Shown: piece by piece, positions 1 through 4,520 of the stretch
How the letters are laid out: the number at the start of each line of letters is the position of its first letter
Numbering within the stretch: position 1 is the first letter of the stretch
NCBI GenBank assembly: GCA_028285285.1
Contig: JANQPW010000319.1
Location: 1 to 5,901, forward strand
Source of the DNA: Silvanigrellales bacterium
GTDB taxonomy: Bacteria; Bdellovibrionota_B; Oligoflexia; Silvanigrellales; Silvanigrellaceae
Length of the DNA: 5,901 nt
Direction of reading: 5' to 3'
The notes under the pieces: model-generated
Seen by the model: the letters and a program-made list of their open reading frames with translations, nothing else
Told to the model about the DNA's origin: nothing
The model's database searches: none
Program-made: the position numbers and the translations under genes

Positions 1-1128
1 GTAGAACTGGAAAGTGCTCGTGCACATTACTTTAACCGCATCATTCCCACTGCAGGTTATCTAGCAGACCAAGCCGCCGGTCGTTCCGTGCACGGTGGCC
101 TGATGGCTCCTGGCCCGCGGAAAAACTCAGCCAACACGTCTGTCTTGGGCTGGGACAACAATGTTTTTGCCCTGCAAGAGGGTGGTTTGCCTCACCGGGT
201 TCACGGAACCCGCTTTGCCGAAGCCTCTGAGCACAATTTCGACGGTCAGATTTCCCACCCGGTCTCAGCACACCCCAAGGTTTGCCCAGAAACGGGTGAT
301 TTCTATGCTTTTGGCTATTCAATCGGTCAAAACTCGGCGGCCCACTGCTCAGTGCTGCAGGCTGGAGGAGCCTTGCGACAGCAGGTCAGTTGGAACTTGC
401 CATACCCCACACTCATCCATGAGTTTCTTCTCACACCCAACTTTGCCGTCGTGCCCGTCTTTCCCCTTGTTCCAGATGAGTCGGGGCGGTTTTCGCTCAA
501 CAAAGACCTTCCCACTTTGATTGGAGTGGCCCGGCGAGATAATCTTGCAGAAATTGTGTGGTGCGCTGCAGATCCTGTTTATGCATTTCACTTCTTTAAC
601 GCTTATGAGCAAGGCACCGAACTGATCATCGACGCCTGCGTGCTTTCCGATTTTGACGTCTACGACCTCACCAGCGAGTTGAACGTCTCGAAGATTTCAC
701 GCTTCACCGTGAATCCTCAGATGAGCCGCGCCAGTCTCTCCACAACCTTTCCCGATCTTCCTCTCAGCGCCGATTTTCCTTCGGTGCCCCCAGCTCGGCG
801 GGGCCAAAGCTCACGCTATGGTATTTGCACCGAGTTTGACCGAGTTAGAGGCCAAAGCCTTCTCACCATTGATTTTGAATCTCTGAGCACACAACGTTAT
901 CCGCTTGAGCAAAATCAGCTCTGCGGAGAGGTCGTGCTCCACCAAACATCTCCTGAGAACTGCTACGCACTCAATATGGTTCATAACGTTGACGCAAACA
1001 CGGCTGAACTGCAGATCTTCCGCTTCACCGAGCTCAACCTGAGTCTGATTGCCCAAGTTCACATTCCAACTCGTGTTCCCTTAGGCTTTCATGGAACCTT
1101 TCTACAGGAAGGTGAAGTTCCTCTATGA
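1..1128 (+). CDS. Carotenoid cleavage oxygenase family protein (5' end cut by window)
   Basis: The frame is open from base 1, so the true start lies outside the window; the GTG at 88 is an internal codon, because family-like sequence precedes it. The 375 visible codons cover most of a protein that is usually about 450-540 residues. Members are non-haem Fe(II) enzymes that cleave alkene bonds of carotenoids, apocarotenoids or stilbenes with O2. All four iron-ligand histidines are recognisable (visible numbering): H91 in SAHPK, H140 in LIHEF, H197 in YAFHFFNAYE and H364 in the C-terminal PLGFHGTF. Other family marks are NTSVLGWDNNVFALQEGGLP (about 45-64) and HPKVCPETGDFYAFGYS (91-107). The second-shell acidic residues look altered: Asp258 stands where EFP is usual, and PENC replaces the EDDG region. 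No signal peptide can be judged. The stop overlaps the next gene's ATG. Substrate cannot be told from sequence; family assignment is secure. Confidence 0.93.
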   Translation, partial: VELESARAHYFNRIIPTAGYLADQAAGRSVHGGLMAPGPRKNSANTSVLGWDNNVFALQEGGLPHRVHGTRFAEASEHNFDGQISHPVSAHPKVCPETGDFYAFGYSIGQNSAAHCSVLQAGGALRQQVSWNLPYPTLIHEFLLTPNFAVVPVFPLVPDESGRFSLNKDLPTLIGVARRDNLAEIVWCAADPVYAFHFFNAYEQGTELIIDACVLSDFDVYDLTSELNVSKISRFTVNPQMSRASLSTTFPDLPLSADFPSVPPARRGQSSRYGICTEFDRVRGQSLLTIDFESLSTQRYPLEQNQLCGEVVLHQTSPENCYALNMVHNVDANTAELQIFRFTELNLSLIAQVHIPTRVPLGFHGTFLQEGEVPL

Positions 1129-2063
1129 ACCCTCCTCACGAGGCCAATCGCTGGCCTCAAAAGATCTCAAACACTGCCGCAACGCTCATTTTGTGTTTCA
1201 GCCAAAATGCCCAGGCTGCTCCCCTGGGTTCCGAAGATAGCCCCAGCCCCCTTCCGCAAGACAGCAGCTCAGCCACAAAATTTATCCTCACACTTTCCGA
1301 CTGGTGCCCCTTTGTTTGCGCTATGGGGCAGAGTTCAATGCCACACAAAGACAAGCTCAAAAAGGCGGAACCCGATCTGCCAAGCAGGCCTGCCGAAGGA
1401 ATCTTGGTGGATTGGATCACGGCAACGGCAGAGGAATATGGTCACCAGATTGAATGGCAGGTCATGCCCTTCGTGACGGGGCTCCGAGCTGTGGAACAAG
1501 GAAAGGCAGATGCTGTGCTCGGGCATTTCAAAAATGCTGAACGTGCGCGATACATGATCTTCGAAGAACCAGTGATCCGGTCACGGTCTTGCTTCGTTGG
1601 GCGACGCAATTCTCAATGGAAGTTCCAGGGCCTCAATTCACTCAACGAAAAACGCATTGGAATCATCCGTGGGTACACCTACCCAGGTTTTGATGAGTAC
1701 TTCAAAACTCACAAAGGATTGGTCTACATGCACGGAGACAACGAAATCGATCGCCTTCTCAGAATGCTACGACTCAAACGCATTGATGTGTTTCTTGAAG
1801 AGGAAAACGTTGTGAGCTGGTACCTCAGAACGAGCGGTCGCTACAAAGAGGTGACGTTTCTCGGTTGTTCAAACGTGATCAATGAAATCTTTGTGGCTGG
1901 CTCTCGAACCAGCGCAAATGGCCGAAAGCTCAATGCAATGATTCGAAAAGCCCTCACAAACGACAGACTCAATGCTGTTCTTGAGGCATCACGGGTCAAA
2001 CACACACAGGGGCAAGCCAGACCACTAGACGAGCCCAAGGGCGGCGAAACCGCCCAACCCTGA
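1125..2063 (+). CDS. Periplasmic solute-binding protein, family 3 (SBP_bac_3-like)
   Basis: This 312-residue protein begins with a signal peptide: a long polar n-region to K13, a modest hydrophobic stretch (about 14-25) and a likely AQA cut after A31. A Ser/Pro-rich linker (33-50) follows, then the binding domain. Domain marks are the first strand FILTLSDWCPF (53-63), the segment PFVTGLRAVEQGKADAVLGH (115-134) followed by KNAERARY and FEEPV, and the second-lobe start RIGIIRGYTYPGFDEYF (177-193). The family binds amino acids or other small ligands in the periplasm, either for ABC importers or as stand-alone sensors. No permease or ATPase gene is in view, so transport is unproven. The ATG overlaps the oxygenase stop (ATGA), with AGGAAGG about 12 bases upstream, which implies translational coupling. 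Cysteines at 61, 65, 156 and 248 could form disulfides. The polar C-terminal tail (about 293-312) lies beyond the domain. The family is clear; the ligand is unknown. Confidence 0.85.
   Translation: MNPPHEANRWPQKISNTAATLILCFSQNAQAAPLGSEDSPSPLPQDSSSATKFILTLSDWCPFVCAMGQSSMPHKDKLKKAEPDLPSRPAEGILVDWITATAEEYGHQIEWQVMPFVTGLRAVEQGKADAVLGHFKNAERARYMIFEEPVIRSRSCFVGRRNSQWKFQGLNSLNEKRIGIIRGYTYPGFDEYFKTHKGLVYMHGDNEIDRLLRMLRLKRIDVFLEEENVVSWYLRTSGRYKEVTFLGCSNVINEIFVAGSRTSANGRKLNAMIRKALTNDRLNAVLEASRVKHTQGQARPLDEPKGGETAQP
2039..2055. other. GC-rich hairpin at the end of the binding-protein gene
   Basis: A perfect inverted repeat, GGGCGG (2039-2044), CGAAA loop, CCGCCC (2050-2055), lies in the last codons of the binding-protein gene, 5 bases before its stop codon. 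No T run follows on either strand, so it is not a classical intrinsic terminator. It could slow transcripts or protect an mRNA end in the 53-bp gap between the converging genes, or it could be incidental GC-rich coding sequence. Confidence 0.4.
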
Positions 2064-2065
2064 AA

Positions 2066-2096
2066 AAGAAAACCCCAAGGAAGAGGATTCTTCAGG
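2066..2096 (-). terminator. Weak candidate terminator of the FG-GAP gene
   Basis: Read on the - strand just after the FG-GAP stop codon, a 5-bp stem GAAGA/TCTTC with an ATCC loop (about 2081-2094) is followed by CTTGGGG and then TTTTCTTTTT, which runs into the end of the facing gene. The order of hairpin then T-rich tract is right for an intrinsic terminator, but the stem is short and a spacer of about 7 bases separates it from the Ts. It is the best terminator candidate in this convergent gap, at low confidence. Confidence 0.25.
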
Positions 2097-2116
2097 CAAC
2101 GGAGCCAACGGTGAGA

Positions 2117-3355
2117 TCAAGGTGCCGATCTTTCAAACTCAAACACGTAGATCACATTCTTATCGTATGAAGGCACCATGACTTCCAGAAGTCCATCACC
2201 ATTGAGGTCTGCGGCAGAGCTCAATCCAACAGTGGCACCAGCATCGAGAATATCGGTCTTTTCGTAGTCCCAGTTGCCTGCATCTTCACTTGTTGGTTTC
2301 AAGATATGAGCTCTTTGCGTTCCATCACCCGACACGAGAATCCACGGCTTTCCAGATGTGTCATTTTGGTCTGGATGAATGGCCACGGCATTTCCGGGTG
2401 AGCCCTGGTTAGGGCCTGGCTGGCGTGTCTCAAAGCCTTCATACAGTGTGTGACGAGTCCACTCACCTGTGAGGTCACTTGGGATCTCGTAGGTGAAGAC
2501 CGCTGCACGCTCGTCATCTTCGTGATTGGTCACGAGCACGTCGGTGCGACCGTCGTTGTTGATGTCGGCCAATTCAAGGTCAAAGGCCTTGCCCAATGTG
2601 TCGTCGGTGTACACAGGAACGTAAGCGCCATCGACCTTTGAATAAACCACAAAACGCTGAGAGAAGAACTGCGTTGCCAAAATCTCGACTTCATTGTCTC
2701 CGTTGAGATCGGCGATCTCAAACATCACGCCTGGGCCCTGCACGATCACTTCTTCCTGCCATGCTTGATCAAGGTTGCCTGGGTTTTTAAACCAAACCAA
2801 CTCGGCCTGAGATTCACCGCCAAAAAGCGATGTTTTCGCACGGGCGCTGATCACATCATTCAGACCATCGTTGTCCCAATCACGCGTGATCGCACGGTGG
2901 TAGAACCAGCCACGCTTGTCTGTGGAAATTTTTGCGGAATCGCCGGTTTCTCGGTTCACAAGATGCACTCCGCCAGTGCTCCTTCCGGGAACAAGAAATC
3001 CATCAGCGACACTCACAAAGTCGTTGCCAAAGCTATTTGGAAATTGAAGCTCACGAACTTCATTGGGCCAAGTCACATCTTGCAGAGTGCTCTGAACCTC
3101 AATGAGCTCTTCTGAGTTGAGCAATCGATCCGCATTGGGAATCTGAAACACTTCTCCCGATCCAAAAACCTTAAAACTGCTCACAAACAGAGACGGTGTG
3201 CCATCGGCGCGGGTCACCGTGCGAAGAAACGCAGGCTTAGTGATTTCAATTTCGTTCCGCAGAACAAACTGGCCTTCGGTTGCCAGTCCCGCGGACGCCA
3301 TTCCCAAGCCAAGCAGAGCCACAGCCCCTTTAGTGTATGGTGAATTCAATTTCAT
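2117..3355 (-). CDS. Secreted FG-GAP/VCBS-repeat protein (predicted beta-propeller)
   Basis: This is a 412-residue exported protein. The signal peptide has K2 and K9, a hydrophobic core from about A11 to A20, and likely cleavage after A22 or A25. Four calcium-loop motifs of the FG-GAP/VCBS type are plain: DWDNDGLND (159-167), DLNGDNEVE (216-224), DINNDGRTD (264-272) and DLNGDGLLE (383-391). Three weaker, similarly spaced loops occur near 51 (RADGTPSLFV), 118 (VADGFLVPG) and 329 (HPDQNDTSG). Seven repeats in all would suit a seven-bladed propeller of the integrin-alpha N-terminal kind; this is inference. Such proteins bind Ca2+ and act as secreted binding or scaffold modules, sometimes attached to enzymes, but no catalytic domain is visible here. 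The ATG start is supported by GGGAGG 8 bases upstream and by the signal peptide directly after it. The gene has its own promoter candidate. Specific role unknown. Confidence 0.88.
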   Translation of the reverse strand: MKLNSPYTKGAVALLGLGMASAGLATEGQFVLRNEIEITKPAFLRTVTRADGTPSLFVSSFKVFGSGEVFQIPNADRLLNSEELIEVQSTLQDVTWPNEVRELQFPNSFGNDFVSVADGFLVPGRSTGGVHLVNRETGDSAKISTDKRGWFYHRAITRDWDNDGLNDVISARAKTSLFGGESQAELVWFKNPGNLDQAWQEEVIVQGPGVMFEIADLNGDNEVEILATQFFSQRFVVYSKVDGAYVPVYTDDTLGKAFDLELADINNDGRTDVLVTNHEDDERAAVFTYEIPSDLTGEWTRHTLYEGFETRQPGPNQGSPGNAVAIHPDQNDTSGKPWILVSGDGTQRAHILKPTSEDAGNWDYEKTDILDAGATVGLSSAADLNGDGLLEVMVPSYDKNVIYVFEFERSAP

Positions 3356-3363
3356 GAACGAAG

Positions 3364-3369
3364 CCTCCC
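3364..3369 (-). promoter_or_regulatory. Strong ribosome binding site of the FG-GAP gene
   Basis: The - strand reads GGGAGG, ending 8 bases before the ATG at 3355. This near-consensus Shine-Dalgarno fixes the start, in agreement with the signal peptide that begins at that codon. Confidence 0.75.
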
Positions 3370-3394
3370 TTAAAGTTTGAAAAACACGAAAAAC

Positions 3395-3408
3395 GAATTG
3401 ATAAATTC
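3395..3408. repeat. Inverted repeat GAATT-N4-AATTC in the FG-GAP leader
   Basis: The plus strand shows GAATT, GATA, AATTC: perfect 5-bp arms in an AT-rich stretch 40 bases before the FG-GAP start codon. It lies downstream of the proposed transcription start, so it would be in the 5' leader of the mRNA. It may be an operator half-site or simply low-complexity sequence. Confidence 0.35.
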
Positions 3409-3410
3409 AC

Positions 3411-3430
3411 AACTCTGAAGAGTTCTCTTC
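3411..3430. repeat. Two overlapping inverted repeats in the FG-GAP leader
   Basis: Two perfect palindromes with 6-bp arms and 2-base centres overlap by 8 bases: AACTCT-GA-AGAGTT (3411-3424) and GAAGAG-TT-CTCTTC (3417-3430). They share one arm region, so as RNA only one could fold at a time, as a 5-bp stem with a 4-base loop. As DNA they resemble tandem operator sites. They lie between the promoter candidate and the ribosome site of the FG-GAP gene. Confidence 0.45.
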
Positions 3431-3457
3431 CATTTTTCCTATTCTTATGTTGAAGCG

Positions 3458-3486
3458 AAAATAGTTGGAGCTTCACCCGAAGTCAA
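3458..3486 (-). promoter_or_regulatory. Sigma70-like promoter of the FG-GAP gene
   Basis: On the - strand, TTGACT (plus 3481-3486, 5 of 6 matches to the -35 consensus) is followed by exactly 17 bases and TATTTT (plus 3458-3463, 4 of 6 matches to the -10). Transcription would start near 3450, giving a leader of about 95 nt that contains the inverted repeats and the GGGAGG site. Element quality and spacing are good; the site was found by eye only. Confidence 0.5.
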
Positions 3487-3501
3487 TCTTCAGCGAGGTG
3501 G

Positions 3502-3524
3502 ATAGCCTTTCCAAACAAGGCTAT
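3502..3524 (-). terminator. Stem-loop after the methyltransferase gene, possible terminator
   Basis: A perfect 8-bp stem, ATAGCCTT/AAGGCTAT, with a 7-base loop begins 14 bases after the methyltransferase stop codon and ends 15 bases before the -35 of the next gene. That position suits a boundary between two same-strand units. No T run follows on the - strand; the nearest T5 (3532-3536) is on the + strand side, so it is not a classical intrinsic terminator. It may work with Rho or as a 3'-end stabiliser. Confidence 0.4.
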
Positions 3525-3538
3525 GTCTGAATTTTTGG

Positions 3539-4366
3539 TCAGTTCGAGAGTCGTTGACGACGAGCTTCATACAACAACAACGCTCCCGCCACTCCAACAT
3601 TCAATGATTCAACCCGCGAATGCATGGGAATGGTGACTGCGGCAGATGCATTCGCAATGAGATCCTCCGGCAAGCCAGAGCCTTCATTCCCCAGCAAAAA
3701 AACGGTGGGTTTTTTCAAGTCACATTCCCAAAAGGACTCCGACTTGCGATGGGGCGCAGCCAGAGCCGCTGCCAAAACTTGAACACCGGCCTGCTTCAAC
3801 GAAGAAAACAATTCCGAAAATCGGCTCACCCGCCGCGGAGGATTGTGAAACCACTGGCCGGCAGAAGCACGGAGCACTTTGGGGGAATGGGGATCCACAC
3901 TTTCTCCGCCCAAAAACAACCCATCTCCGCCAACAGCTCCTAAAGTACGCACGAGAGATCCGAGGTTTCCAGGATCTTGGAGGTCAAACGCCGCTATTCC
4001 CAGGTTCACTTGCGAGAGCGTCAAAGCTTCCAGCGAGAAATCCTCATCGTGAGGGGAGTGACAAATGGCAATCACCCCATCAGGAGAAACAGTGGAACTC
4101 AGGGCTTTCATGGCTTCTTCCGAAACCCATTTCACCTCTACGGATCCCATTCTGCTGAGAACATCTTGATGACGACCAGCCCAACGCTCCGTGACACACA
4201 CACACTGCAGAGGCCATGAAACCTGAAGAGCTGCGTCAAGGGCATTGAGACCTTCCACCAAAAACAAGCCTCGTTTGCGCCGCTCAGCAGTTTTGTGCAG
4301 CGCCTTGGTTTCCTTGATCCAGGGATTTCGAACACTCAAGCCCGATAGGCTGGGGGGTTTTGACAT
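3539..4366 (-). CDS. TrmH/SpoU-family RNA 2'-O-ribose methyltransferase
   Basis: This 275-residue protein is of normal length for a two-domain SpoU enzyme that transfers methyl from S-adenosylmethionine to a ribose 2'-OH in rRNA or tRNA in the cytoplasm. The N-terminal substrate-binding domain shows KALHKTAERRKRGLFLVEGL (21-40). The knotted SPOUT domain carries the three family motifs: motif 1 DLQDPGNLGSLVRT (128-141, with N134 and R140), motif 2 FLLGNEGSGLP (223-233, with N227, E228 and G229) and motif 3 IPMHSRVESLNVGVAGALLL (246-265, with S254, L255 and N256). All look intact, so the enzyme should be active. ATG 4364-4366 is preceded by GAGGA at a 9-base distance. The target nucleotide cannot be told; the layout resembles YsgA/TsnR-type rRNA enzymes more than a specific tRNA enzyme. 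The gene is separated from the FG-GAP gene by 183 bp with a stem-loop and a promoter, so it is probably its own unit. Confidence 0.93.
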   Translation of the reverse strand: MSKPPSLSGLSVRNPWIKETKALHKTAERRKRGLFLVEGLNALDAALQVSWPLQCVCVTERWAGRHQDVLSRMGSVEVKWVSEEAMKALSSTVSPDGVIAICHSPHDEDFSLEALTLSQVNLGIAAFDLQDPGNLGSLVRTLGAVGGDGLFLGGESVDPHSPKVLRASAGQWFHNPPRRVSRFSELFSSLKQAGVQVLAAALAAPHRKSESFWECDLKKPTVFLLGNEGSGLPEDLIANASAAVTIPMHSRVESLNVGVAGALLLYEARRQRLSN

Positions 4367-4396
4367 GAAGAGATGTCCTCGTGAAGAGCGAACCCC

Positions 4397-4425
4397 AGGC
4401 TAAAAGATGCTGCCCAGGAGGTCAA
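4397..4425 (-). promoter_or_regulatory. Weak candidate promoter of the methyltransferase gene
   Basis: On the - strand, TTGACC (plus 4420-4425, 5 of 6) is followed by 17 bases and TAGCCT (plus 4397-4402, 3 of 6). It lies 31 bases upstream of the ATG, giving a short leader with the GAGGA ribosome site. Position and -35 are good; the -10 is poor. Confidence 0.3.
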
Positions 4426-4474
4426 CGAGATCCCACCCAGAAGAAAAGTCTGGCGAAGGGCTCTTTTTCATCTT

Positions 4475-4482
4475 AGAGGAGG
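4475..4482 (+). promoter_or_regulatory. Very strong Shine-Dalgarno before the minigene
   Basis: AGAGGAGG lies 5 bases before ATG 4488. It is 34 bases from the GTG start of the FAD gene, too far to serve it directly, and the FAD frame has a TGA at 4493-4495, so this site cannot start the FAD protein. The strongest ribosome site in this spacer therefore serves the 10-codon reading frame that ends on the FAD start. Confidence 0.5.
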
Positions 4483-4487
4483 ACAGA

Positions 4488-4520
4488 ATGGGTGAGAAAA
4501 GCCAAAAGGAACAGCAGTGA
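4488..4520 (+). CDS. Putative 10-codon leader minigene coupled to the FAD gene
   Basis: ATG 4488 opens a 10-codon frame, MGEKSQKEQQ, whose TGA (4518-4520) overlaps the GTG start of the FAD gene as GTGA. It is preceded at 5 bases by AGAGGAGG. The same frame is open back to an ATG at 4407, which would give a 37-residue peptide, but no good ribosome site precedes that codon and a TAA lies at 4401-4403. The peptide is hydrophilic and has no run of one amino acid or rare-codon block of the attenuator type. The likely role is to load ribosomes that then restart at the GTG. This is inference from the overlap; the frame could be chance. Confidence 0.4.
   Translation: MGEKSQKEQQ

Noticed and set aside
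161..520. 119-residue open frame on the + strand
   Set aside because: It is a shifted frame within the oxygenase gene, which has clear conserved motifs in the other frame across the same bases.
88..1128. GTG at 88 as the start of the oxygenase gene
   Set aside because: The frame is open to base 1 and the residues before 88 match the family; starting at 88 would remove conserved sequence and no ribosome site precedes it.
1185..1196. LILC as a lipoprotein signal in the binding protein
   Set aside because: The residue before the Cys is Leu rather than Gly, Ala or Ser, and a better AQA cleavage site follows at residue 31.
2765..3115. 116-residue open frame on the + strand, opposite the FG-GAP gene
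   Set aside because: The antisense frame has no recognisable domain, while the opposite strand encodes calcium-loop repeats.
4360..4365. Perfect TTGACA -35 hexamer on the + strand near the methyltransferase start
   Set aside because: No acceptable -10 lies 16-18 bases downstream (that region reads GAAGAG/TGAAGA), so it is probably chance.
4366..4388. Direct repeat TGAAGAG at 4366 and 4382, also seen at 3416
   Set aside because: A 7-base word repeated a few times in this window is near chance expectation, and one copy overlaps a start codon.
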